A DNA stretch of 64,000 nt from contig NZ_CP074197.1 in NCBI RefSeq assembly GCF_023921805.1, forward strand, positions 558,001 through 622,000, in the 5' to 3' direction. The translations under genes and the position numbers were made by a program. The first letter of the stretch is position 1, and every line of letters begins with the position of its first letter. Positions 16,352-24,999 of this stretch are shown piece after piece. The DNA is from Ruminococcus sp. FMBCY1 (GTDB lineage Bacteria; Bacillota; Clostridia; Oscillospirales; Acutalibacteraceae). The notes below the pieces were generated by a model that did no database searches, was not told the DNA's origin, and was given only the letters and a program-made list of their open reading frames with translations.

Positions 16352-16357
16352 GTGTAA

Positions 16358-16482
16358 GTACAATAAAGCAAAGCAGAAATGCTTTCACCTGTGGGGTGTC
16401 GTCTGCACGGGTCAATACCTTAAACATAATAGTTTATTTGTATTGCAATGCGGACGGTGTATTTCTGTCCGCATTATTTTTT
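16358..16482 (+). promoter_or_regulatory. infC leader RNA with attenuator terminator
   Basis: The leader starts with a GAAA-tetraloop hairpin, AAAGCA (16370-16375) / TGCTTT (16380-16385). It ends with a terminator: AATGCGGAC (16447-16455) / GTCCGCATT (16467-16475), then a T-run, only about 27 bases before infC. This is how ribosomal-protein L20-controlled leaders of infC operons in Firmicutes work: a terminator or alternative fold ahead of infC. The L20 assignment rests on position and layout, not on a family match. Confidence 0.65.
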
Positions 16483-16509
16483 GAAAAGGTACTTTGGAGG
16501 TGCTTAACC

Positions 16510-17028
16510 ATCAGCAAGAAAGATATTCAGATTAACGAGGAAATCCGTGATAAAGAGCTTAGAGTAATCAGCTCGGACGGAAAGCAGCTCGGTATTATGT
16601 CATCAAAGGAAGCTCTCGCACTTGCAGAACAAAAAAATCTTGACCTTGTTAAGATTGCTCCGCAGAGCGTTCCGCCTGTATGTAAAATTATGGACTACGG
16701 CAAATACCGTTTTGAGCAGGCTAAAAGGGAAAAGGAAGCAAGAAAAAATCAGCATGTTGTTGATATTAAGGAAGTTAGACTCTCTTTAAACATTGATACA
16801 CACGACTTCAACACCAAACTTAACAACGCTGTTAAGTTTATTAAGCACGGAGATAAAGTTAAGGTATCTATCCGTTTTAGAGGAAGAGAAATGGGACATC
16901 CTGAAATCGGTCTTGAAACTATGAACCGCTTTGCTGAAGCTTGTGCAGAGTTTGCCTCGGTAGAAAAGCCTGCAAAGCTTGAAGGTCGCAATATGCTTAT
17001 GTTTCTTGCACCAAAGTCCAATAAGTAA
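16510..17028 (+). CDS. infC: Translation initiation factor IF-3, with ATC start codon
   Basis: A 172-residue IF-3 that prevents premature subunit joining and proofreads the start codon. The start is the ATC at 16510 (then S-K-K-D-I-Q-I-N-E-E-I-R): GGAGG with a T (16496-16501) lies 8 bases upstream, and there is no in-frame ATG, GTG or TTG nearby. The N-terminal domain (to about residue 75) includes DLVKIAPQSVPPVCKIMDYG; the C-terminal domain includes IRFRGREMGHPEIG. Rare ATT/ATC starts in infC allow IF-3 to repress its own translation, as known in E. coli. It is first of the infC-rpmI-rplT operon. Confidence 0.93.
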   Translation: MSKKDIQINEEIRDKELRVISSDGKQLGIMSSKEALALAEQKNLDLVKIAPQSVPPVCKIMDYGKYRFEQAKREKEARKNQHVVDIKEVRLSLNIDTHDFNTKLNNAVKFIKHGDKVKVSIRFRGREMGHPEIGLETMNRFAEACAEFASVEKPAKLEGRNMLMFLAPKSNK

Positions 17029-17052
17029 TCACAGCTAAGGAGGATATTTATT

Positions 17053-17250
17053 ATGCCTAAAATTAAAACTCACAGTGGTGCTAAAAAGCGTTTTAAACTT
17101 TCTAAGAACGGTAATGTAATCCGTGCACACGCAAACAAGAGCCACATTCTTAACAAGAAAACAACAAAGCGTAAGAGAGGTTTACGCCAGACTGCTGTTA
17201 CAGATAAGACAAATGTAGCTCAGATCAAGCGTTTAATTCCTTATAAATAA
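17053..17250 (+). CDS. rpmI: Ribosomal protein bL35
   Basis: A 65-residue basic protein of the large subunit; ATG at 17053 behind AAGGAGG. It shows the family start MPKIKTHSGAKKRFKLS and the KRKRGLR segment, full length for bL35. It lies between infC (24 bases upstream) and rplT (51 bases downstream), the universal order, and should be controlled by the leader ahead of infC. Confidence 0.97.
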   Translation: MPKIKTHSGAKKRFKLSKNGNVIRAHANKSHILNKKTTKRKRGLRQTAVTDKTNVAQIKRLIPYK

Positions 17251-17301
17251 TTTATCGCTTGTACTGCTTTTTATTTAAATAATAATCGGAGGTAATATAT
17301 A

Positions 17302-17652
17302 ATGGCACGTGTAAAAGGTGCGATGATGACTCGCAAAAGAAGAAAAAAGGTATTAAAGCTTGCCAAGGGCTACTGGGGTTCTAAATCAAGACATTTCAAA
17401 ATGGCTAAACAGGCTGTTATGAAGTCTGGCAACTATGCATATATCGGCCGTAAGCAGAGAAAGAGAGATTTCCGTCGTCTTTGGATTACTCGTATTTCTG
17501 CAGCTTGCAAGGCAAACGGCACAAACTATTCAACATTTATGAATGGTCTTAAAAAGGCCGGCATTACATTGAACCGTAAGATGCTTTCAGAGATTGCTAT
17601 TGCTGATTCTAAGGCTTTTACAGCTCTTGTTGAGCAGGCTAAAAACGCTTAA
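17302..17652 (+). CDS. rplT: Ribosomal protein bL20
   Basis: A 116-residue 23S rRNA-binding assembly protein; ATG at 17302 behind GGAGG. Family signature segments are [19 protein letters not shown] and the long basic N-terminal extension ([20 protein letters not shown]). L20 is the known autoregulator of this operon in Firmicutes and enterobacteria, and is the likely ligand of the leader at 16358-16482. Confidence 0.97.
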   Translation: MARVKGAMMTRKRRKKVLKLAKGYWGSKSRHFKMAKQAVMKSGNYAYIGRKQRKRDFRRLWITRISAACKANGTNYSTFMNGLKKAGITLNRKMLSEIAIADSKAFTALVEQAKNA

Positions 17653-17662
17653 TTTAAACTGT

Positions 17663-17692
17663 AATTGCGTTTGGGTAACACCAAACGCAATT
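17663..17692 (+). terminator. Hairpin after rplT
   Basis: A perfect 12-bp stem AATTGCGTTTGG (17663-17674) / CCAAACGCAATT (17681-17692) with loop GTAACA. Only a weak T-run (CATTTT) follows, so termination may be partial and let some transcripts continue into the methyltransferase gene. Confidence 0.6.
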
Positions 17693-17712
17693 GGCATTTT
17701 AGGAGAAAAAAG

Positions 17713-18495
17713 ATGCTGTTTGTTACAAGCAAAGACAATTCTAATGTAAAAAAAGCCGTAAAACTCAAGTCAAGTGCAAAAGAACGCCGCAAGAGCGGTC
17801 TTTTTTTAGCGGAAGGGCTAAGAATCTGTATGGACGCAGTTTTCAGCGGTGCGGAAATTCAGACATTATTTGTAACCGAAAAAGCTATGCAAAAGCACGG
17901 TGAGGACTTTGCTGTACTTGAAGAAAAAGCAAAGAATGTAATCTGTGTAAATGAAAACATTTTTGCCCTTATGAGTGATACTCAATCGCCACAGGGCTTT
18001 CTTTCGGTTATAAAAACACTTGACAAAACCAATGAGTTTGATACAATAAAGGGTGACAGTAAATATTTGGCGCTTGATAATGTGCAGGATCCAAGCAATC
18101 TCGGCACTGTTTTGCGCTCGGCAGAGGCATTTAATGTCAGCGGAGTTATACTTTCCTGTGACTGTTGCGATATTTACAATCCAAAGGTTGTAAGAGGCAG
18201 TATGGGCGCTGTGTTCAGAATACCTTTTATAATCAAAAGTTCAATTAAGGATTTCCTTAACGAAAATCCGCAGATTAATTCGTATGCTGCCGTTGTAAAC
18301 AGCGACGCTGTCAGTCTTACGGATGTAAAATTTCAAACTCCGTGCGCAATCGTTGTAGGCAACGAGGGCAACGGAATAAAAGCAGAAACAGAAAAAGCCT
18401 GCCAAAACAAAATCACCATACACATGGAGGGCAAGGCAGAATCACTCAACGCATCTGTGGCTGCTGCAATACTGATGTGGGAAATGATGAAATGA
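17713..18495 (+). CDS. SpoU/TrmH-family RNA 2'-O-methyltransferase
   Basis: A 260-residue SPOUT methyltransferase; the start is the ATG at 17713 behind AGGAG, not the upstream frame that runs through the hairpin. An N-terminal substrate-binding domain (residues 1-95) precedes the knotted catalytic domain with motif 1 NVQDPSNLGTVLRSAEAF, motif 2 IVVGNEGNGI and motif 3 ESLNASVAAAILMWEM. It probably methylates rRNA or tRNA ribose using S-adenosylmethionine; the exact nucleotide is unclear (YsgA/RlmB-like). It overlaps dprA by 4 bases (ATGA). Confidence 0.92.
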   Translation: MLFVTSKDNSNVKKAVKLKSSAKERRKSGLFLAEGLRICMDAVFSGAEIQTLFVTEKAMQKHGEDFAVLEEKAKNVICVNENIFALMSDTQSPQGFLSVIKTLDKTNEFDTIKGDSKYLALDNVQDPSNLGTVLRSAEAFNVSGVILSCDCCDIYNPKVVRGSMGAVFRIPFIIKSSIKDFLNENPQINSYAAVVNSDAVSLTDVKFQTPCAIVVGNEGNGIKAETEKACQNKITIHMEGKAESLNASVAAAILMWEMMK

Positions 18496-19841
18496 TTTCT
18501 GAAAATGCTCGTTACTGGATATGGATTTCAAAAGCACTCGGTTATAACAATATAAAGGTAAAGAGAATTTTTAAACTTTACAATGACATTACCGAGTTTG
18601 TTCACGGCGGAGAAAAAGAGTGGAAACACTGCGGTATCTTTACGCCGAACGAAATGCGAAAACTTAACAACACTAAGGTTTCGGTTGCGGATGAGATATT
18701 AAGCAAATGCAACGAACTGAAATATTCGGTAATTGCGATTGACGACGAGCATTACCCGCAAAAATTAATTAATATTGATACTCCGCCTGCCGTTCTTTAT
18801 GTGAACGGACAACTTCCGGAGCTTGACAACCGCCTAAGCGTTTCAATTGTTGGCACAAGGCGGGCAACAAGATACGGTACGGATAATTCATACAAATTTG
18901 CATATGCTCTTGCTAAGTACAGCGTTGTTATTATAAGCGGAGGTGCGCTCGGTGTTGACTGTGCGTCGCACCGCGGAGCACTTTCTGCAAACGGAATTAC
19001 CGTATGCGTGCTTGGCTGCGGTATCAACTATAAATATCTTACCGAAAACGAGGGTATGAGAAATGCAATTGCGCAAAACGGTGCGGTTATATCCGAATAT
19101 CCGCCCGATGAACCGCCGCTAAGATATAATTTTCCCGCTCGCAACAGAATCATATCCGCTCTTTCGGACGGTCTTGTTGTAATGGAGGCGGGAATAAAAA
19201 GCGGTTCGCTGATTACCGCAAGAATGGCAATCGACCAGGGCAAAGAAGTTTTTGCTCTGCTCGGAAACAACAGTCCGCAGAACGAGGGCTCGAATACTCT
19301 TATAAAAAACGGGCTTGCCTGCCCTGTAACTGATTTTATGGATGTTTTGAGCGAGTTTAACTCAAACAGAGGGCTATATGTTGAGGACGAAAAACTTGAT
19401 TTTGATAATATAAGTTTTACCGACCTTGAGGCAGTGCCTGTAAAAGGCAAAAAGACTGCAAAATCAAAAAACAGCACAAATAAAAAAGATAAGGCAAAGT
19501 CTGAAAGGATTAATGCAAGCGTATCTTCCGATAAAACCTTAAAGCCCGAAAAGGCTGTAAAAGAAACTAAAAATGTCGCACGCAAAAGCAGCAGCGTTTC
19601 CGCTGATGTTAATAATAAAGAAAACGCAGATGTGCGGAAAAGTATTTCAGATTTGAAAGCATTGGGTTTGTCCGATGCAGCCGTAACAGTTTACGGTACT
19701 ATCGGCGACAAGCCTGTTCATATAGATAAAATAGTAAGCGAACTCGGTATCCCTGTATTTAAAGTGCTTACGGCCCTTACTCAACTTGAAATGAAAGGTT
19801 TGGTAACGGCGATGCAGGGCAGAATGTATGTATTAAAATAA
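18492..19841 (+). CDS. dprA: DNA processing protein DprA
   Basis: A 449-residue protein that binds incoming single-stranded DNA and loads RecA during transformation. The start is the ATG at 18492, overlapping the previous stop. A small N-terminal SAM-like domain (to about residue 75) precedes the Rossmann domain with GTRRATRYG, IISGGALGVDCASHRGA and NRIISALSDGLVVMEA. A Lys/Ser-rich linker of about 100 residues (roughly 305-390) leads to a C-terminal winged helix. The linker is longer than in most DprA proteins. Order dprA-topA-trmFO is typical of Firmicutes. Confidence 0.95.
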   Translation: MISENARYWIWISKALGYNNIKVKRIFKLYNDITEFVHGGEKEWKHCGIFTPNEMRKLNNTKVSVADEILSKCNELKYSVIAIDDEHYPQKLINIDTPPAVLYVNGQLPELDNRLSVSIVGTRRATRYGTDNSYKFAYALAKYSVVIISGGALGVDCASHRGALSANGITVCVLGCGINYKYLTENEGMRNAIAQNGAVISEYPPDEPPLRYNFPARNRIISALSDGLVVMEAGIKSGSLITARMAIDQGKEVFALLGNNSPQNEGSNTLIKNGLACPVTDFMDVLSEFNSNRGLYVEDEKLDFDNISFTDLEAVPVKGKKTAKSKNSTNKKDKAKSERINASVSSDKTLKPEKAVKETKNVARKSSSVSADVNNKENADVRKSISDLKALGLSDAAVTVYGTIGDKPVHIDKIVSELGIPVFKVLTALTQLEMKGLVTAMQGRMYVLK

Positions 19842-19854
19842 ACGGAGGCAGTAA

Positions 19855-21948
19855 ATGTCAGATTTAGTAATTGTTGAGTCACCTGCTAAGGCTAAAACAA
19901 TCAAAAAATACCTCGGCGGAAATTACGAAGTAATTGCGTCTATGGGACATGTAAGAGATTTGCCTAAAGCCAGACTCAGCGTTGATATAAAGAAAAAATT
20001 TGCACCAAAATACGAAATCATCAAAGGTAAAGAAAAACTTGTAGAAGAACTTAAAGAGCTCGCAGAAAAAAGCGACAAGATTTACCTCGCAACCGACCCT
20101 GATAGAGAGGGAGAGGCAATTTCTTGGCACCTTGCGTATATTCTCGGCTTGCCTCTTGATGACAACAACAGAATTGAATTTAACGAGATTACCAAAAACG
20201 GCGTAACAAACGGTATGGCTCATCCCCGTTCTATAAATATCGACCTTGTAAACGCTCAACAGGCAAGGCGTATTCTCGACAGACTTGTAGGTTATAAGTT
20301 AAGTCCTTTCATTTCTCAAAAAATCAGAAGAGGACTTTCAGCCGGCAGAGTACAGTCTGTTGCGGTAAGAATTATTGTTGACAGGGAAGAAGAAATCAGA
20401 AAATTCAAGCCCGAAGAATATTGGACTATTGACGCTAAGTTTATTCCTAAGGGAAGCAGAAAGTCGTTTTCGGCTTCTCTTTATTCCGACGCCAACGGCA
20501 AGATAAAAATCGAAAATCAGGAACAGGCAGAAAAGATTGAACAGGATCTTGCCGATGCCGAATATATGATTACAAAAGTAAAGCACGGCACAAGAAGAAA
20601 AACCCCCGCACCGCCTTTCATCACATCAACATTGCAGCAGGAGGCGTCAAGAAAACTCGGCTTCCAGTCAAGAAGAACAATGAAAGTTGCCCAGGAGCTT
20701 TACGAAGGTGTTGACATTGAGGGAATGGGTGCAACGGGTCTTATCACATATATGAGAACCGACTCTTTAAGAATTTCCGATGTGGCAAAGGAAGAGGCGG
20801 CACAGTATATTTTAAACAGATTCGGTGAAAAATTCCTGCCGGCAAAACCGAGAGTATTTAAAACCAAGAGCAATGCACAGGACGGTCACGAGGCTATAAG
20901 ACCTTCAATGCCGAGCCTTTCTCCGGAAGATGTAAAGGCAAGTCTTACTTCTGACCAGTTTAAGCTATATAACCTTATTTGGAACAGATTTATGGCGTCA
21001 CAGATGTCTGATTGTATTCAGAAAACCACACAGGCTGAAATTTCGGCTAAAGAATACATTTTCAAGGCATCGGGATACTATGTTGACTTTGAGGGCTTTA
21101 CAACCTTGTATGTAGAAAGCAAAGATACGGAAGAAGAAAAATCCACACAGCTCCCTCCGCTTGAAAAGGATATGCCTGTAAAATGCAAGGAGCTTAAAAA
21201 GAATCAGCACTTCACACAGCCGCCCGCAAGATACACCGAGGCATCGTTAATTAAGGCGCTTGAGGAATACGGTATCGGCAGACCGTCAACTTATGCGGCA
21301 ACAATTACAACAATTACAAGCCGTGAGTATGTAAAGCGTGAGGCAAAAACTTTGTATCCGACAGAGCTTGGCGAGGTTATGACAAACCTTTTAAAAGAGC
21401 GTTTTCCGAAGATTGTAAACTATAAATTCACCGCACAAATGGAAGAAAACCTTGACGAGGTTGAGCACGGTCAGGAAGAATGGGTGGAATTGCTTGACGA
21501 ATTCTACTCCGATTTTGACAAAACTCTCAAGAAAGCCAAAGAAGAGATGGAGGGTGTGAAACTCCAGCTTAAAGAAGATCAGACAGACATTATCTGCGAC
21601 AAATGCGGCAGACAGATGGTTGTTAAGGTTGGCAGATACGGCAAATTTATTGCCTGCCCGGGTTACCCCGAATGTAAGAATGTTCTTAAGTTTGTTGAAA
21701 AGACAGGCGTTAAATGCCCTAAATGCAACGGTGATGTTATTGTTAAGCATACAAAGAAAAAGCGTGTGTTCTACGGCTGTTCAAATTATCCGGAATGTGA
21801 TTTTGTAAGCTGGAACGAACCCGTAAACGAAAGATGTCCGCAGTGCGGCGGCATACTCTTTAAGAAAAAGGGTAAAAAGCCGAAACTTTATTGTGCAACA
21901 GAGGGCTGCGGGTTTGAAAAGGAATTCGTTGAGAAAGACGGAGAATAA
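19855..21948 (+). CDS. topA: DNA topoisomerase I
   Basis: A 697-residue type IA topoisomerase that relaxes negative supercoils. The TOPRIM domain spans residues 1-115 (IVESPAKAKTIKKYLG and the acidic triad in DPDREGEAISWHL). The active-site Tyr is in GLITYMRTDSLR, near residue 300. The C-terminus has two clear four-Cys zinc ribbons (CDKC..CPGYPEC, CPKC..CSNYPEC) and a third, CPQC..CATEGC. ATG at 19855 behind GGAGG. It lies 13 bases after dprA and 31 bases before trmFO. Confidence 0.97.
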   Translation: MSDLVIVESPAKAKTIKKYLGGNYEVIASMGHVRDLPKARLSVDIKKKFAPKYEIIKGKEKLVEELKELAEKSDKIYLATDPDREGEAISWHLAYILGLPLDDNNRIEFNEITKNGVTNGMAHPRSINIDLVNAQQARRILDRLVGYKLSPFISQKIRRGLSAGRVQSVAVRIIVDREEEIRKFKPEEYWTIDAKFIPKGSRKSFSASLYSDANGKIKIENQEQAEKIEQDLADAEYMITKVKHGTRRKTPAPPFITSTLQQEASRKLGFQSRRTMKVAQELYEGVDIEGMGATGLITYMRTDSLRISDVAKEEAAQYILNRFGEKFLPAKPRVFKTKSNAQDGHEAIRPSMPSLSPEDVKASLTSDQFKLYNLIWNRFMASQMSDCIQKTTQAEISAKEYIFKASGYYVDFEGFTTLYVESKDTEEEKSTQLPPLEKDMPVKCKELKKNQHFTQPPARYTEASLIKALEEYGIGRPSTYAATITTITSREYVKREAKTLYPTELGEVMTNLLKERFPKIVNYKFTAQMEENLDEVEHGQEEWVELLDEFYSDFDKTLKKAKEEMEGVKLQLKEDQTDIICDKCGRQMVVKVGRYGKFIACPGYPECKNVLKFVEKTGVKCPKCNGDVIVKHTKKKRVFYGCSNYPECDFVSWNEPVNERCPQCGGILFKKKGKKPKLYCATEGCGFEKEFVEKDGE

Positions 21949-21979
21949 TTAATACGACTGAAAAGGAAAGGTGAACTTT

Positions 21980-23308
21980 TTGGAAAAAGGTTATATCAAT
22001 GTAATAGGTGCGGGTCTTGCAGGCTGTGAAGCCGCTAAACAGATCTCATCTCACGGAATAAAGGTTCACCTTTATGAAATGAAACCGAAGAAAAAAACGC
22101 CTGCTCATCATTCCGATTTGTTTGGCGAGCTTGTGTGCTCAAATTCCTTAAAGGCAATGCGAACAGAAAGCGCCGCAGGACTTTTAAAGGAAGAAATGCG
22201 CAGACTCGATTCTTTTCTTATGAAATGCGCAGACAAATGCCAAGTGCCTGCCGGCGGTGCTCTTGCGGTTGACAGAGATATTTTTTCAAGACTTGTAACC
22301 GACGGAATAAGAGCCGATGAAAACATAGCCGTTTTTGAAGAAGAAATCACAGAAATTCCCGATGATGCAATTACAATTATTGCTACGGGTCCGCTTACTT
22401 CGGACGCTCTTGCCGAAAAAATAATAGAGCGCTTCGGTACTTCGCTTTCTTTCTTTGATGCCGCCGCTCCGATTGTGAGTGCCGAAAGCATTGATATGGA
22501 TTATGCTTTCTATGCATCAAGATACGATAAAGGCAGTGGCGACGATTATATAAATTGCCCGATGAATAAAGAAGAGTACGAAACTTTTTATCAGGCACTT
22601 GTAACCGCCGAAAGAGCACCTTTGCACAGCTTTGATGTAAACAATCCTAAGGTGTACGAGGGCTGTATGCCTGTTGAAGTTATGGCACAGCGTGGTGAAA
22701 ACACCTTGCGATTCGGACCGATGAAACCTGTCGGTCTTGTAAATCCAAAAACGGGACACAGACCGTGGGCTGTACTGCAGTTAAGGAAAGAAAATTGCGG
22801 GGGCACAATGTATAATCTCGTCGGATTTCAGACAAATCTAAAATTCGGTGAACAGAAAAGGGTATTTTCACTGATTCCTGCATTGCACAAAGCGGAATTT
22901 TACCGCTACGGTGTAATGCACAGGAACACATTTATTAATTCACCTAAACTGCTCAATGCCGATTTTTCTTTGAGAGAAAATGAAAACTTGTTCTTTGCAG
23001 GTCAGCTTACAGGTGTTGAGGGCTATATGGAATCGGCGGCTTCGGGAATACTTGCGGGCATAAACGCAGTGCGAAGATTAAACAGTCAAGAACCTGTGAT
23101 TTTACCGACTGACACAATGCTCGGCGCTCTTGCGGGCTATATATCCGACAAATATGTGGAGAAATTCCAGCCTATGGGCGCAAATTTCGGTGTACTTCCT
23201 GCTCTCGAAAATCGTCCCCGTGACAAGCAGGAGCGAGGAAAAGCATATTCGGACAGAGCGCTTAAAAGCCTTGAGGCTTATCTTACACATATGAATTTAG
23301 AGGTGTAA
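21980..23308 (+). CDS. trmFO: tRNA uracil-54 methyltransferase, folate/FAD-dependent
   Basis: A 442-residue enzyme that makes m5U54 (ribothymidine) in the tRNA T-loop, using methylenetetrahydrofolate and FADH2. The FAD motif VIGAGLAGCEAA is at the N-terminus; LVCSNSLKA, GPLTSDAL and FFAGQLTGVEGYMESAASG are family blocks. I prefer the TTG at 21980 because AAAGGTGA (21967-21974) is spaced correctly; the GTG at 21971 lies inside that site. It is 2 bases from plsX, so the genes are coupled. Confidence 0.93.
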   Translation: MEKGYINVIGAGLAGCEAAKQISSHGIKVHLYEMKPKKKTPAHHSDLFGELVCSNSLKAMRTESAAGLLKEEMRRLDSFLMKCADKCQVPAGGALAVDRDIFSRLVTDGIRADENIAVFEEEITEIPDDAITIIATGPLTSDALAEKIIERFGTSLSFFDAAAPIVSAESIDMDYAFYASRYDKGSGDDYINCPMNKEEYETFYQALVTAERAPLHSFDVNNPKVYEGCMPVEVMAQRGENTLRFGPMKPVGLVNPKTGHRPWAVLQLRKENCGGTMYNLVGFQTNLKFGEQKRVFSLIPALHKAEFYRYGVMHRNTFINSPKLLNADFSLRENENLFFAGQLTGVEGYMESAASGILAGINAVRRLNSQEPVILPTDTMLGALAGYISDKYVEKFQPMGANFGVLPALENRPRDKQERGKAYSDRALKSLEAYLTHMNLEV

Positions 23309-23310
23309 AA

Positions 23311-24306
23311 ATGAAAATTATAGTAGATGCCTTCGGCGGAGATAACGCACCGCTTGAAATAATCAAGGGTTGTGCGGAGGCTGTTGCGGAATTTGACGAT
23401 TTATCAATTATTCTCACAGGTGACGAGGGTAAAATTCTTAAGGTTGCACAAGACAATAATATATCTCTTGACAGAATAGAAATTCATCATTGCACAGAAG
23501 TTATTACTATGGACGACCATGCCGATGCGGTTCTTAAATCAAAGAAAGACAGCTCAATGGCTGTAGGATTTAATTTGCTTAAAAACGGCGAGGGTGACGC
23601 TTTTGTTTCCGCAGGCAACAGCGGTGCTCTTTGTATGGGTGCAACTCTTGCGGTTAAGAGAATTAAAGGAATTAAACGACCTGCATTCTCTCCCGTTATG
23701 CCGTCCGCAAACGGTTTCTTTATGCTTGTTGACGGCGGTGCAAATGTAGATTGCCGTCCCGAAATGCTCGTTCAATTTGCGGTAATGGGCTCAATTTATA
23801 TGAACAGAGTTATGAAGATTGATAACCCAAGGGTAGGCCTTGCAAATGTCGGCACCGAAGATCACAAAGGAACAGAGCTTTATCAAACTACATATCAGCT
23901 TTTGAAAGAAAGCAACTTAAACTTTGTCGGCAATGTTGAGGGCAGAGATATTCCGCAGGGAATTTGCGATGTTGTGGTATGCGACGGCTTTACAGGCAAT
24001 CTTATTTTAAAAACCTATGAGGGTGTTGCAATGGTTATTATGAACGAGATCAAGAGCTTGTTTACAGGCAGTCTTAAAGGCAAACTTTCGGCTTCGCTCG
24101 TGCTCGGCGATATAAAAAAACTTAAGAAAAAACTTGACCACAACACATATGGCGGTGCGCCTGTTTTGGGTGCATCAAAACCTGTGTTCAAGGCGCACGG
24201 CAGTGCAAAAGCCGTCACCGTTAAAAACGCAATCAGACTTTCAAGAGATTATGTGCTTGCTGATGCGATCGGTGAAATTTCAAAGGTTATTAATTCGGAG
24301 GACTGA
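23311..24306 (+). CDS. plsX: Phosphate acyltransferase PlsX
   Basis: A 331-residue enzyme that makes acyl-phosphate from acyl-ACP, the first step of the PlsX/PlsY route to phosphatidic acid. It has the start MKIIVDAFGGDNAP, the conserved SAGNSGAL segment and the DGGANVDCRPE and DGFTGNL blocks. ATG at 23311 behind GAGGTG. In many Firmicutes plsX is followed by fab genes and acpP before rnc; here rnc follows after 5 bases with no acyl carrier protein gene between. Confidence 0.95.
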   Translation: MKIIVDAFGGDNAPLEIIKGCAEAVAEFDDLSIILTGDEGKILKVAQDNNISLDRIEIHHCTEVITMDDHADAVLKSKKDSSMAVGFNLLKNGEGDAFVSAGNSGALCMGATLAVKRIKGIKRPAFSPVMPSANGFFMLVDGGANVDCRPEMLVQFAVMGSIYMNRVMKIDNPRVGLANVGTEDHKGTELYQTTYQLLKESNLNFVGNVEGRDIPQGICDVVVCDGFTGNLILKTYEGVAMVIMNEIKSLFTGSLKGKLSASLVLGDIKKLKKKLDHNTYGGAPVLGASKPVFKAHGSAKAVTVKNAIRLSRDYVLADAIGEISKVINSED

Positions 24307-24311
24307 TTTAA

Positions 24312-24989
24312 GTGCAGGAACTTGAAAATAAAATCGGCTATAAATTTAAAGATATAAGTTTGCTCGAAGAGGCACTCACACATTCTTCTTATGCAAACGA
24401 ACACAAATCAAAACATATCAAATATAACGAAAGACTTGAATTCTTAGGTGATGCAGTTCTTTCAATTGTAGTTTCTGACTACATTTTCAAAAACTGCCCC
24501 GAACTTCCGGAGGGCGAGCTTACCAAACTAAGAGCCTCGCTTGTATGTGAAAAGAGCCTTTTCGTATTTGCAAAACAACTCGGACTGGGTAAGTATCTTA
24601 TTTTGAGCAAAGGCGAGCGCCACAACGGCGGCGCAGAACGCCCGTCAATACTTTCGGATGCATTTGAGGCGCTGATTGCGGCTATTTATATTGACGGCGG
24701 AATCGAGCCTGCCTCTAAGCATATTCTTAACTTTGTAATCCCTGCGATTAAGGCATCAAAGAAAAGACCCGTAAACGATTACAAAACAACTTTGCAGGAG
24801 ATTATTCAGAAAAATCCCGGGGAATTGCTCGAATATGTACTCGTTGCCGAATCGGGCCCCGACCACAACAAGCACTTTGTCGTAGAGGTTCACCTTAACA
24901 GCAATGTTATAGGCAAAGGCGGCGGAAAAAGTAAAAAAGAGGCTGAACAGCAGGCGGCAAGAGAAGCACTGGAGTTGATGGGTTATTAA
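24312..24989 (+). CDS. rnc: Ribonuclease III
   Basis: A 225-residue double-strand RNA nuclease for rRNA processing and mRNA turnover. The GTG at 24312 is the start (GGAGGA 10 bases upstream). The catalytic signature is NERLEFLGDAVL (around residue 40), with acidic metal ligands and a second acidic group in DAFEALIAAIYIDGG. The C-terminal dsRNA-binding domain ends in GGGKSKKEAEQQAAREAL. It precedes smc and ftsY as in B. subtilis, with a radical SAM gene inserted between rnc and smc. Confidence 0.95.
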   Translation: MQELENKIGYKFKDISLLEEALTHSSYANEHKSKHIKYNERLEFLGDAVLSIVVSDYIFKNCPELPEGELTKLRASLVCEKSLFVFAKQLGLGKYLILSKGERHNGGAERPSILSDAFEALIAAIYIDGGIEPASKHILNFVIPAIKASKKRPVNDYKTTLQEIIQKNPGELLEYVLVAESGPDHNKHFVVEVHLNSNVIGKGGGKSKKEAEQQAAREALELMGY

Positions 24990-24999
24990 ACATTCTAAT

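Noticed and set aside
16396..16509. Upstream ATG extension of IF-3
   Set aside because: It would translate through the attenuator hairpin and add 38 residues that IF-3 does not have.
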